64,000 bases of DNA, taken from positions 80,413,620-80,477,619 of the forward strand of contig OY755244.1 in assembly GCA_963576725.1 (NCBI GenBank), given 5' to 3'. The DNA is from Azorinus chamasolen. Lineage: Eukaryota > Mollusca > Bivalvia > Cardiida > Solecurtidae. Below the pieces are notes generated by a model. That model was given only the letters and a program-made list of their open reading frames with translations, had not been told where the DNA came from and ran no database searches. Below are positions 30,532 through 39,894 of the stretch, piece by piece. A program made the position numbers and the translations under genes. Numbering within the stretch: position 1 is the first letter of the stretch; each line of letters begins with the position of its first letter.

Positions 30532-30881
30532 CACTCCTACATGGCTATTCGTGAAAGGCTCCATCACTATGAATATACCGATATAATAAATATTTATTTA
30601 GGAGCAAACTGATAAGATTTTTGAGGAAGTAGATCTAGCCTATATTCTATATTTTAGTATATGTTCTAAGCAAACATAGAAGACCCTGGTTAGACAAATC
30701 CTTCAGGGGCTATCTGTTCAGGATCTACTCTGGCGTAGAAAGTTAAAATCTTGATTTATGACATTTTCTAAGTAAACATAATAGACCCTGATCTGGTAGC
30801 TCCTATAGGAACTGTCTGATGCGGGTCTTCTTTGTTTGCAAAGGTGGTGATAAAATGCGTATATATCGAGGAAAGGGATAA
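30532..30881. mobile_element. PB-A element with two hairpin cores, nested
   Basis: TTAACCCATGCACTCC at 30532 and GAGGAAAGGGATAA ending 30881. It holds two PB-A hairpins in tandem, about 30671-30735 (decayed) and 30775-30842 (GGTAGCTCCTATAGGAACTG). Confidence 0.65.
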
Positions 30882-30972
30882 CTCATATCACGCAGCAAAA
30901 ATAATTCACTTCCACATAAATTCGTAACTTCTTCTGATTCGCTTACTACGGGAAAATTTTATTGCCCGAGTA

Positions 30973-31040
30973 TCAAACAGCTTAGATCCTGATCAGACGC
31001 TTGCTACTTGTTGTCTGATCTAGGTCAAAAGTGTTTGTAA
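30973..31040. mobile_element. PB-B-like hairpin, nested
   Basis: TCAAACAGCTTAGATCCTGA against ATCTAGGTCAAAAGTGTTTG, inside the foldback-like element. Confidence 0.55.
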
Positions 31041-31604
31041 ATCTATCGAGCCTCGCTAAGCGCGAAACGAGAAACCCCATAGATGAACAATTGACTCTGA
31101 CGGAGGGTTCTGATTGGCTTATTAAGTCGTGCGCACGACTTAAAAAATTATCTCAGGAAAACGAACTTTTTTTCGTTTTCTCGAGATAATAATTTGTTTT
31201 ATCTCGTTAAAACGAACTATTTCGTTTTCTCGAGATAATATTTTTTTTATCTCGTTAAAACGAACTACTTCGTTTTCTTGAGATAATAAAAAAAATTATC
31301 TCATGAAAACGAACTTTTTTCGTTTTCTCGAGATAATAAAAAATATTATCTCGTCAAAACGAACTACTTCGTTTTCTTGAGATAATAAAAAAAAATATCT
31401 CAGGAAAACGAACTTTGTTTCGTTTTCTCGAGATAATAATTTTTTTTATCTCGTCAAAACGAACTACTTCGTTTTCTCGAGATAATAAAAAAAATTATCT
31501 CGTGAAAACGAACTTTTTTTCGTATTCTCGAGATAATAAAAAAAATTATCTCGGGAAAACAAACTTGAAAAAAAATCTTGCATATGTCACCTCAGTGCCA
31601 CCGT

Positions 31605-31902
31605 AACCGAGTCTAAAATTGAAATGTTATTAAGCTAGCCTTGACTTTTCTATTCTAGACGAGGTTTAGATCAGCTTGTCTCAAACATCAAGCGACAGGT
31701 TCTTTTTCTCAGGTATAACCAACCGGGGCAACGGTTTTGTTATGAGCATTTTTTCAGTGGAATTCCAGTGACGTAATAACGCCTTTATAGTGACGTCATC
31801 AACAGTCTAGAGCCAGCAGAGTCGGGTATACTTTGCGGTGCATTTTGTGGTACATTCGGTACAAAATAAAATAATTTTATATTTTGCTGTCGTGACAAGG
31901 AT
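31605..31902. other. No recognised feature
   Basis: Contains a CRE octamer TGACGTCA at 31791-31798; otherwise nothing. Confidence 0.45.
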
Positions 31903-32055
31903 AAATAGAATATTTGGTTCCTAGCTTTGAATGAGAAATGTTATCTGGCAAGGCGGATGAATATATCAGATGAGCCTTCGGCTCACCTGATATATTCATC
32001 CGCCTTGCCAGATAACATTTCTCATTCAAAGCTAGGAACCAAATATTCTCTATTT
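31903..32055. repeat. HP-E palindrome, 153 bp
   Basis: Arms of about 74 bp almost perfectly complementary (TTTGGTTCCTAGCTTTGAAT; TGGCAAGGCGGATGAATATA) with the centre GAGCCTTCGGCTC, a stem closed by a TTCG tetraloop. One A/C difference near the loop and a two-base extension at the outer end. Confidence 0.9.
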
Positions 32056-32434
32056 ACTCCATGAATATTCATGTGAATAGTAATAAGAATGTGTTTTTAT
32101 AATAGTGCAGTCAGAGCTCCAGATAAGATGCGTAATTAAAACATTTTCAAGAATAACTTCTTTATTGCTCCACAAAACCCTATGGTGTGACCACTCTTTA
32201 GAACAGGGTTTGATAGAGAAATGACGATTTAGTATCCGAGTACGCACATGTACAAATGTATCTGTTGCTCTGTTGCAGAGTTTTAGCCATGGCAGAAACC
32301 GTAGAATCATATCTATATTATACCATAAGCAAACAAAGCAGGTCTTGACCAGACGGTCCTACAGAATTCGTCTGATTTAGGTTTACTCTGTTTGCAAATG
32401 CGTAGAAAGGAGTATTTATGGAGTAAAGGTTTAA
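32056..32434. mobile_element. PB-A MITE carrying an HP-A insertion
   Basis: Right end GGAGTAAAGGTTTAA to 32434; left end CTCCATGAATATTCATG lacks TTAA. An HP-A copy (32102-32285, core deleted) interrupts the long side. Hairpin about 32330-32395. Confidence 0.65.
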
Positions 32435-32525
32435 CCCTTTATTTCGTGAAATGGTACGCAAGAATCTATCACTTTGTGAATATTCATTTACTGCATTTAT
32501 AGAATGTTACCTAAGCGAGGGAACA
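32431..32525. mobile_element. PB left-end fragment
   Basis: TTAACCCTTTATTTCGTG starts from the TTAA shared with the previous element; no core or right end. Confidence 0.45.
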
Positions 32526-32561
32526 TTTACATATACCAGAAACTTTAGTATCAGTTCTACA

Positions 32562-32763
32562 CACATGTAAAACCTCACCGTAACGGCCACTGAATTACAT
32601 CAAGTATTTGGTGTTAAAGGCAGGTGGTTGCTTAAGCAAGGTGAAAATAAAACAGAACGCTCCTATAGTTTTACTTTCACCTTGCTTTAAGCAGCCACCT
32701 GTCCTAAATGTACCAACTAATGAACACAATTTAGAGGCCGTTATAGAGAGGTTTTACATGTAG
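32562..32763. mobile_element. TM-B MITE with symmetric terminal change
   Basis: Both ends carry an extra base: ACATGTAAAACCTC at the left and GAGGTTTTACATGTA at the right, where other copies read ACAGTAAAACC and GGTTTTACTGT. Hairpin core partly deleted (GCTCCTATAGTTTTACTTT). Confidence 0.8.
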
Positions 32764-32765
32764 TT

Positions 32766-32868
32766 CCATGAGCAAATACAGTATACCCTGATCAGACGGT
32801 TCCTAGCCTCCTATATGTCATGTCTGCAATGTCTCAAGCGAGGTATCTATGAGGTAAAGGCCTAATGT
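32766..32868. mobile_element. PB-A remnant
   Basis: GAGCAAATACAGTATACCCT, GATCAGACGGTTCCTAG and GAGGTAAAGGCCTAA. Confidence 0.5.
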
Positions 32869-33171
32869 CCAATTCCTTGTTTTATACTGACTGTTTTATA
32901 CTTCCTTGTAACTTTTATGTTGGTCTTCTTTCTGTGTCATTCATATTATGGCTATATTTCCATAGTAAATTTGTTTTGTATGATTGTATGTTATTTGCAT
33001 ATTAAAAGGACTCATCTTGTAGCATTTTATTGTATGGAGAGGCATCGAGCATGTCTGTCCCTGACAGATAATCTGATTTGTCCAGAATGAATATTATATG
33101 AAATATCATTTATGACTTTTCTACCCAAAGATCAATGCCCGATGAGTTCGTAGATTGTTCTTCATGGTATC
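32869..33171. other. No recognised feature
   Basis: T-rich text; nothing identified. Confidence 0.45.
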
Positions 33172-33419
33172 TTAAACCTTTCCCTGTTCTATGTTTGTTC
33201 CAAAGTTCAATACCTACTAAATTTTGATGGACAAAATAATTATAATGAAAGATGGAAGATGGAACAGTGTAGCCCTTTTAGAAAATAAAGGCACATATCT
33301 ATCATATTCCATCAGCAAACAGTGCACACCATGACAATACGGCTACTTGGAGCAGTCTGGTCTGGGTCTACTATGTTTGCAAATGCGTGAAAAAACGTTT
33401 ATTCGAAGGAAAGGGTTAA
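33172..33419. mobile_element. PB-A MITE
   Basis: TTAAACCTTTCCCTGTTCTA at 33172 and GAAGGAAAGGGTTAA ending 33419. Hairpin near the right end with a worn centre (CGGCTACTTGGAGCAG). Confidence 0.85.
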
Positions 33420-33476
33420 CCCTTAACATGCTGAATACTAAACTCTTGCTCCTCCCTCTCTGGGTCTTAAAATAAA

Positions 33477-33582
33477 AAATAGGTTGTTGCTTTCTGTATT
33501 ACGTTTGCCCTGCTACCTGCTACCTGCCGTACAGACCCATAATTAGACCTTTTTTGATGTTCACTTAAGACATGTTCTATTG
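33477..33582. mobile_element. TM-D right half
   Basis: GCTTTCTGTATTACGTTTGC, CTACCTGCC and CACTTAAGACATGTTCTATTG match the right half of TM-D; left half absent. Confidence 0.6.
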
Positions 33583-33995
33583 TAATTATATTTTATAGTT
33601 TTATCCTTACATCTGCTGAATAATTAAAACTGGCTCCCCCCTCTCTGAATATTAATTAAACAAAACATATATTAAAATTTACCAATGAAGAAAATGATTT
33701 TTAGACAAGCAACGCATACCCTGATAGAACTCCTGCATTATGCTTTTGATATTGCTCTACACGGTTTGCAAAGTTCTATGTAATCGATTCCCACACTTTC
33801 AGGTTTAAATTGAGTCATTTGTGTGAATATACGAAAATAAATCTGAGAGTGTACAGTGACTTATTTGTAAAACGCTATCATACGTGCATGTTGTACATTG
33901 TATATAAACAATGCACGCTTCTTTATCATGTAACAAACTTAGTCTGATGGTTCAATTTTGTGTAAATACTTATGTTATATCGTTCGAACGCTACA
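33583..33995. other. No recognised feature
   Basis: AT-rich; nothing identified. Confidence 0.5.
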
Positions 33996-34318
33996 CAGGC
34001 GCGGATTTAGAGGGGGCGGAGCCGGCGTAGACCCCCCTAAAATTGCCAAAACAATTATTTTAGTAATATTTTGGATCTATATACAGTAAAACCTTTCTAT
34101 AACGACCAACTAAATTGTGTTAATTAGTTGGTATTTAGAGCAGGTGTCTGCTTAAACTATCACCTTGCTTTAAGCAGCCACCTGCCTTTAACACAGCTCT
34201 TTTTCAATATGTATTACAAACACACTATTTATTTATGTCATCAAACATAAAAATCTACGCCCCCCCCCCTCAAAAAAAATTCTACACCCCCTAATGTGAA
34301 ATCCTGGATCCGCACCTG
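33996..34318. mobile_element. hAT-like non-autonomous element, copy 2
   Basis: Inverse orientation to 20452-20936. Ends CAGGCGCGGATTTAG and CCTGGATCCGCACCTG; CTACA at 33991-33995 and 34319-34323 is a 5-bp target duplication. It carries the same nested TM-B at the same internal position and lacks a segment present in copy 1. Confidence 0.9.
34080..34205. mobile_element. TM-B remnant nested in hAT-like copy 2
   Basis: CAGTAAAACCTTTCTATAAC at 34084, GGTGTCTGCTTAAACTATCA then GCTTTAAGCAGCCACCTGCC: the hairpin centre and the right end are deleted. Confidence 0.75.
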
Positions 34319-34323
34319 CTACA

Positions 34324-35198
34324 GTATATCTTTATATAATAAAGCCATGAAACCAAAATGTATTTTGTAGAGATTGTCATTTAAGTGGACGAGATTAATC
34401 TAAATATTTCACCAAGTGACTCATGTCTCTAAGATATTGTAAATTGTTTTATCCCATGAAGGGAAATCGCCCTCTTTGATAGCGGACAGAATCAGAGAAT
34501 ATCTGCAACCCAGTACTGGTTATTGGCTTAACAAATATTTATCATCCTTTCTGCAGAAAAAAGCACTTGGACTGCGGAGCAATATCAGTCTCATCCAAAT
34601 TGCGCTGAAGAAGTCAATCCAATGAAAGAAAACCGTTTAAGATGCAATTCGCAGATACTGTCTTTTTGAAGTTCCTATATCAAAGTTAGATACACTATAA
34701 GTAAACATCGCAGCAATAGTATTTTCGGCCATTCATCATCCATAAATATTTCTGATATTTGACACTTGAAGATAAACCATAAAGCGGAAAGAACCAACGA
34801 TCAATTTCCAGTTAAACGGATTGCCAGGCCAAACATACATGGTTTCTATGATCAAAGTAAATAGAAATACCAAGGATCTGAAGTTGCTGATTTATATGTG
34901 AGATATATACACACTGAATGGCAGTTGATTATCGTGCAACATGACGAATGCGCTGTAATTTCTCTGCCAATCCACAGTAAAACATATAATTTCTAAAGAT
35001 CACTAGTTCATTTCGCTATCAAAAGTAAAACAGAATAAAAGATGTACCGGACACCTCTTGTTTACAACTTTGTTCAATCTACACGTGGTTGTAACTAGGC
35101 ATGGTTGTTATAAGGTCTGTTTCAGCACAGACATACACATTACATTCCATTAAATATAACGCTGATGCTACATTGATGACAATTACGATTAATGACAT
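34324..35198. other. No recognised feature
   Basis: The longest MITE-free stretch apart from the tandem arrays. I saw no coding frame, splice pattern or repeat. Confidence 0.5.
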
Positions 35199-35560
35199 TT
35201 AACCCATTTCCTGATATTGACGACTTTTGACGACTCTGTAAAAGTCACTTTGTGAAACCATTGTGATAAATGGAGCATCTGCTCTTATAGGAACAAATGC
35301 TCTATTTATCACAATGGTTTCAAACTACAAAATAATAAAATGTTCCTTTTCTTTAGTTAATGCTCCTTTTCGGTATTTTGCCAAATTTTGTAGTCTGTAA
35401 ACTATGTCGTCTGTTACAATTTTCACTTTTTTTCACGTCATTTTTGCATTATAAAATAGTAGCAGTTTTATCTTAATATCCTTCGAAAGCAAAAGCAGAA
35501 ATGCAAAAAAAAAGAGAAAATTGCAGACACGGTTTGATTGAGTATGCTCATGAGTAGTAA
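35199..35560. mobile_element. PB-C left part fused to PB-B end
   Basis: TTAACCCATTTCCTGATATT and a good hairpin (GAAACCATTGTGATAAATGG, centre GCTCTTATAGGAAC) continue normally to TGCTCCTTTTCGGTA (about 35380). There they switch to TTTGCCAAATTTTGTAG and GTCGTCTGTTACAATT, the PB-B terminal text. Confidence 0.7.
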
Positions 35561-35689
35561 TTAAAAGTGCAACACTACTCACGCCCTCTAGCACCGGTTT
35601 AAGCAGTATTCTATTTTCAAAACTAATAATATAAAAACTAATGACCCCGAAGGACCAGAAAATATAACAACACTGAGAATGAAGTACTC

Positions 35690-35915
35690 AGTTTCCCCCT
35701 ACGCTATATTTAGATTCAACCTTTTTGAATTAATCTACAGAAAAGGAGCATTAACTAGATAAAATGAGAACTTTTTTAGAATTTTGTTATTTGAAACCAT
35801 TGTAATAAATAGAGCATTTGCTCCTATAGGAGCAAATGCTCTATCTATCACAATGGCATCACAATGTGAAACTTTTTGAGGCGCAAACATGCGTGACTAG
35901 GGAACAATGTGTTAA
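35690..35915. mobile_element. PB-C MITE
   Basis: Right end GGAACAATGTGTTAA ending 35915; left end worn (TTTCCCCCTACGCTATATTT). Hairpin about 35796-35858, centre GCTCCTATAGGAGC. Confidence 0.85.
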
Positions 35916-36138
35916 TCCTTTATTCAATAAATATGTCTTTGCAACAAGGACAGACTCAGACAAGACTTTTCTTGTATGCAACGTCTGATCAGGGTCTGCT
36001 CTATTTGTTTATGGAATTATATAGAGCTGATTCTACAGGTTCTGCTCTGGCCAAAATGCCTGTATTCAGATGCTATTATATCAAATAATTTAATTAATAT
36101 GTATGATGTCATCATTTCTTACATGAACAAAGGATTAA
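35912..36138. mobile_element. PB-A MITE sharing a TTAA with PB-C
   Basis: TTAATCCTTTATTCAATAAA at 35912 and GAACAAAGGATTAA ending 36138. The left TTAA is the same four bases that end the preceding PB-C. Core worn. Confidence 0.7.
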
Positions 36139-36199
36139 AGTATAAATCTGGATACAAACTGTTTGCATGGGTAATGACAGATGCGTCTTCAATGATTCA

Positions 36200-36365
36200 A
36201 TGACACTTCTATACACCACATACAGAACAAACAGCCACCCGAACAGCAACACAAGAAAACACAGCAAATGTACATGTACATAACTAGCAAAAACCTAAAG
36301 AAACGCACAACGACAAAACAAACAAACAATAGGGGGAAGATTGAAGTACCGCCTTGGAACTATCA
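36200..36365. repeat. Dispersed A-rich repeat, second copy
   Basis: ACAAACAAACAA-rich text ending CCGCCTTGGAAC at 36349-36360, as at 2470-2712. It directly abuts the reverse-transcriptase fragment, so it may be 3' sequence of that retroelement or an unrelated insertion. Confidence 0.35.
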
Positions 36366-36372
36366 GTGACAA

Positions 36373-36600
36373 AAGTGGTGCACAATTCGTATCCATAGGA
36401 ATACCAATCACCTGACGGTATATAGCATTCCCATAACGTACAAATATGTTATCCAGAAGAAAGGTTAGTGATTCACAAACTTCTGAGCAAGTCCAATTGG
36501 TGTAATATTTCATTTGCTCGTCAGTAAAGAAAGCTTTATCAGCATTACATGCCAGAAATGATGTTTTTTCCCGGGCAAATACTTTCTGGATTAAATTAGT
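36373..36600 (-). pseudogene. Reverse transcriptase fragment (Penelope-like or related retroelement)
   Basis: Minus-strand translation reads KVFAREKTSFLACNADKAFF, TDEQMKYYTNWTCSEVCESL, then TFLLDNIFVRYGNAIYRQVI and GIPMDTNCAPL. The string FLLDNIFVR.GN..YRQV.GIPMGTNCAPL is characteristic of a reverse-transcriptase lineage abundant in mollusc genomes. Here the glycine of GIPMGT is aspartate, damaging the palm motif. Homology stops after CAPL, just before the expected ADLFL and catalytic box, and an in-frame stop lies upstream of the first residue shown. A TM-A element sits immediately upstream. Dead fragment of about 76 codons; clade not resolved. Confidence 0.75.
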
Positions 36601-36613
36601 AAGTCACCTGAAT

Positions 36614-36936
36614 TACAGTTGAAGTTCGATATCTCGAACTCGGATAACTAGAACTTCATGATAACTCGAACAAAACATTCAGTCCTTCCAAAACTTACAG
36701 TGTTGAATTGCCGTAAAATATATCGCTACAGATATCTAGAAACACGTGTGACAGCTTGATACAGGTCTAAATTAATGTTGAACGCTCCAATGGGAGGTTT
36801 CAGCATTACTTTAGATCTGTATTAAGCTGTGAACTCGAGAAGTTGTTCAGATAAGAAAGCGGGTAACTCGAACTGCGTTTATCTCGAACTAATTCGTATA
36901 GTCTCTTGAAGTTTGCGATATCGAAGTTCTACTATA
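36614..36936. mobile_element. TM-A MITE
   Basis: CAGTTGAAGTTCGATATC at 36616 and ATATCGAAGTTCTACTA ending 36934, TA both sides, 319 bp. Hairpin centre CGCTCCAATGGGAGG. Confidence 0.85.
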
Positions 36937-37080
36937 ATTGTAATGCCAAGGTACATGACAAAACCAGTAAATCGATACAAAGACATGCTGCCCTTTTCAT
37001 TATATAACTTACGTTTTTCCGGTTTTATGATTTAAAAAAAATATTCCCCTTTATTTACATTATTTACATCAAACGTTGAT

Positions 37081-37422
37081 TTACCCTTAACATGTACGCC
37101 ATGAATATTCATATAATAAATAATGACATCATGACTTTCAATTAGATTAATTTTTATAATAACAAATGGACACGGCAAAATTTGGCCCAATGACAGAAAC
37201 TATAGAATCATATCTTTATTATAACTACTGAATATTCATGGACAAAATAATTATAATGAAATATGAAAGGTGCAACTTTGTAGCCAATTTAGAAATTAAG
37301 ACACAGATCTATCAAATTCCATTAGCCAACAGAGCAAACCCTATATGAACCGTCTGGTCTGAGTCTACTCTGTTTGCAAAGACGTTAAACGGCGTAAATT
37401 TAGATATGGAGTAAAGGGTTTA
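37081..37422. mobile_element. Chimeric PB-A (two subtypes joined)
   Basis: The left 120 bp are the subtype with CGCCATGAATATTCAT and CAGAAACTATAGAATCATAT. From about 37225 it switches to the subtype with CTGAATATTCATGGACAAAA. Right boundary worn to AAAGGGTTTA. Confidence 0.65.
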
Positions 37423-37786
37423 CCCTTATTGTGATGAACATATGAATGTCTACCTGAGTTAAAGCTGTTTAGTACCCGGATAGCACTCTCTCTAAACGTT
37501 GAGTGGATACTGAGTAAGTAAACATTACAAACGGTCAGAGTTTAAACAGACATCGTTTTCAGCAATATTAGGGTTAAGCTCTTTCATTTATTCTGCTTTT
37601 TATTATTCGAAACATTCTAATTTTAATAATGACATAGATAAATAGAAAGCGTTTGCAGCGCAATGGACTCACGCCTTCGAGTCTGTTCCCTTTTTACGGA
37701 AATGCGCGAAAGAAAGAAAACATGCACCCTCTTCGCACCTTTCAGTCTATGAAAGCAGTGTAGACACGGAAAAAATAAAACAAATG
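37423..37786. other. No recognised feature
   Basis: Nothing identified. Confidence 0.45.
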
Positions 37787-38079
37787 TAAAATGAAAAAAA
37801 ATCAATTTTTTAAGAAAGGGAACACCATAACGTGAAATGATTTTTTCCAAATCACGTTAATTTTTTTTTTGGCAAACCTAACGTTATTTTATATTAACCT
37901 TTTTTCAATTTGTATTAAATGAACAGAATATATGATAGGCACAGGGTCCACGCAATTTGAATAAAAAAATCAAATTACGTTACGCTGTCCAATTTGTTTT
38001 AACGTGATTTAAAAAATAAATCATTTCGCGTTACGGTGTCCCCTTTCTCAACGATTTTTTTTAAACTTTTTTTCATTTC
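37787..38079. mobile_element. AT-rich inverted-repeat element
   Basis: Arms about 90 bp: AGAAAGGGAACACCATAACG, GTGAAATGATTTTTTCCAAA at the left; inverse TCATTTCGCGTTACGGTGTC, CCCTTTCTC at the right. The outer AAATGAAAAAAA/TTTTTTTCATTT extends the symmetry. No target duplication recognised. Confidence 0.65.
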
Positions 38080-38138
38080 ACGTGTGTACAGAGCCGTAGA
38101 TAAAGGTTGTAGGCTATTCATATATGTATACTAAACTC

Positions 38139-38195
38139 GTCATTTCTTCACCAAACCCTAAGTTGTCAAAAACTCTTTGAGACGACTCTAACTGT
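38139..38195. mobile_element. HP-A remnant
   Basis: TTTCTTCACCAAACCCTAAG and CTCTTTGAGACGACTC. Confidence 0.5.
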
Positions 38196-38208
38196 TATTT
38201 GCAATGCC

Positions 38209-38375
38209 TTAATCCTCTACTGCATGAATACGCATTTCTACGTCTTTACAAGCAGGGTAAAAAAAATCAGACGGCACCCATAGGAGCCGTCTGATCAGGG
38301 TCTGCTCTGTTTGTTTACGATATAACATACATTGTAGATATAATTATACATGAATATTCATGGAGTAAATGGTTA
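38209..38375. mobile_element. PB-A MITE, shortened
   Basis: TTAATCCTCTACTGCATGAA at 38209 and GGAGTAAATGGTTAA ending 38375. Hairpin centre GGCACCCATAGGAGCC; long side internally deleted. Confidence 0.75.
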
Positions 38376-38510
38376 ATTTACGCATCTTATATGGGCCTCT
38401 GCTATGAGAACGCTTTTCATCTTATCTGTTCACTCAATCCTTTTCTGGTGCCTCTGAGCTTCTGTGTACTAGTATAGTTATTTCATTTGTCTAGATCTAT
38501 AACTTCTATA

Positions 38511-38648
38511 TACAGTAGAACGTGTCTTAAGCGGCCATCAAAAAAGGGTCTAATTATGGGTCTGTAAGACAGGTGGTAGACTAATGCAGGCAAAAAGTAA
38601 TGCAGAACGCTCGTATAAACCGCTAAGGACAGGTTCTACTTTACTGTC
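38511..38648. mobile_element. TM-D deletion derivative
   Basis: CAGTAGAACGTGTCTTAAG at 38513 and AGGACAGGTTCTACT at 38628-38640; most of the right hairpin arm is missing. Confidence 0.7.
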
Positions 38649-38654
38649 GACGTG

Positions 38655-38861
38655 TCAAATAAAACCTCTATATAACGGCCACTTAATTGTGTTAATTAGA
38701 TGGTATTTAGGGCAGGTGGCTGCTTAAAGCAAAGTGAAAGTAAAACAGAACACTCCTATAGGGGCGTTCTGTTTTACTTTCACATTGCTTTAAGCAGCCG
38801 CCTGTCTTAAACACAAATACTTGATGTAATTTAGTGGCCGTTATATAGAGGTTTTACTGTA
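38655..38861. mobile_element. TM-B MITE
   Basis: Left end worn to CAAATAAAACCTCTATATAA, right GAGGTTTTACTG ending 38859 then TA. Hairpin centre CACTCCTATAGGGGCG. Confidence 0.85.
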
Positions 38862-39396
38862 AACCATATCAATGACATTCGCCATTTTTTATATGTCATG
38901 TCCACAATATTATCTTGCAGTAGTTACAAACAAGCGTCAGGTCCGCATGTGTGTGGCACGCCCTACTTTACTAGGTGTATAAACATTACATATAATACAA
39001 GGTAACTAACTCAAACAGATACTCTCGCTCTCTTGTCGCTTAAAGCCTCAGTCATATTTGCCACAGCGGCCAAAGCATTTCTACATGCGCCACAGAACTC
39101 CCATGGCCATATACATGTACTGCAGTTATCACATATTCTACGACCGCCATACTTTGAAATTGTATAGACGGAAAACCTACGGCTGCTGTACGGTCTTTGA
39201 AACGATGGCTCAGTCACCATTCGGCGTCCGTGTGGAGTTTTTTAATAAAAAATTCTACGACAGCCGCAAGGAAGCCACACAGTGTCCGCATGAATGCAGT
39301 ATGGTGTCCGTGCGATCAGTCTGGCGCTGCCGGTTCACAACTTGGTTGTAAAATGCTACGGCCGCCGCAGAAATATCACAGTAAACAAATTGAAAA
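38862..39396. other. GC-richer unassigned segment (39040-39365)
   Basis: Recurrent TCTACG(A/G)C(C/A)GCC-type words (39137, 39254, 39355) and open frames of 97 and 103 codons on the plus strand, 69 on the minus. None resembles a family I know. Possibly old coding or repeat sequence. Confidence 0.3.
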
Positions 39397-39576
39397 TACA
39401 GTAGAATTTGCCTTATTCGGTCATAAAAAGTTCAAGTTATGGGTTTGTAATATAGTTGGTAGCTTAATGCAATTCAAAAGTAATGTATTAATTTTATCCC
39501 TGCATTAAGCAATCCACTGCTTTTAAGACTTCTGTGTTTAATAAATGAATGACTGCTTAGGACAGGTTCTAATGTA
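39397..39576. mobile_element. TM-D MITE, worn
   Basis: CAGTAGAATTTGCCTTATTC at 39399 and GACAGGTTCTAATG ending 39574, TA both sides; core lost between GCTTAATGCAATTC and CTGCATTAAGC. Confidence 0.7.
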
Positions 39577-39633
39577 TTTATCAATGCAATATGTTAAACC
39601 TTATCCTACCTGAAATATTCATGTATGCCCCCG

Positions 39634-39815
39634 AATTCCGACTCGTTTCAACTATTGACCAAGTATCAAACAACTTTGGTCCTGATGGAGCGTCGATTTA
39701 ATCGAATTCCGACTTGTGTCGTGTTTCGACTACTGACCGAGTATCAAACAGCTTGGGTCCTGATGAGATGCCGATTTAATCGGCGTCTCATTTGGACCTA
39801 AGATGTTTTCAAACG
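39634..39815. mobile_element. PB-B copy with tandem-duplicated left arm
   Basis: CGAATTCCGACT(C/T)GT ... TCAAACA.CTTGGTCCTGAT ... CGATTTAAT occurs at 39634-39703 and 39704-39779; only the second arm has its partner (GGCGTCTCATTTGGACC). Confidence 0.7.
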
Positions 39816-39894
39816 TCGATTCGTTCGTAATCGGCGGAACAAGGGTTACTGGAAACCAATTAGTCACATCGAGTTTCATTGGAATCCAGACTCC

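Larger units (their letters stand above)
29717..31604. mobile_element. Foldback-like element with exact 8-bp target duplication
   Basis: Ends ACGGTGGCACTG and CAGTGCCACCGT, flanked by AACCGAGT at 29709-29716 and 31605-31612. Terminal repeats are long and unequal: left 29717-30042, right about 31088-31604. Each is made of 50 bp palindromic units (TTATCTCGAGAAAACGAA) and ends inside with AAGTCGTGCGCACGACTT plus TCTGATTGGCTTATT. The 8-bp duplication fits hAT or P-type transposition; internally repetitive arms resemble foldback elements. The interior has no transposase, only nested MITEs. Confidence 0.9.

Noticed and set aside
29717..31604. LTR retrotransposon
   Set aside because: The repeats are inverted, not direct, and the target duplication is 8 bp with no primer-binding site or coding region.
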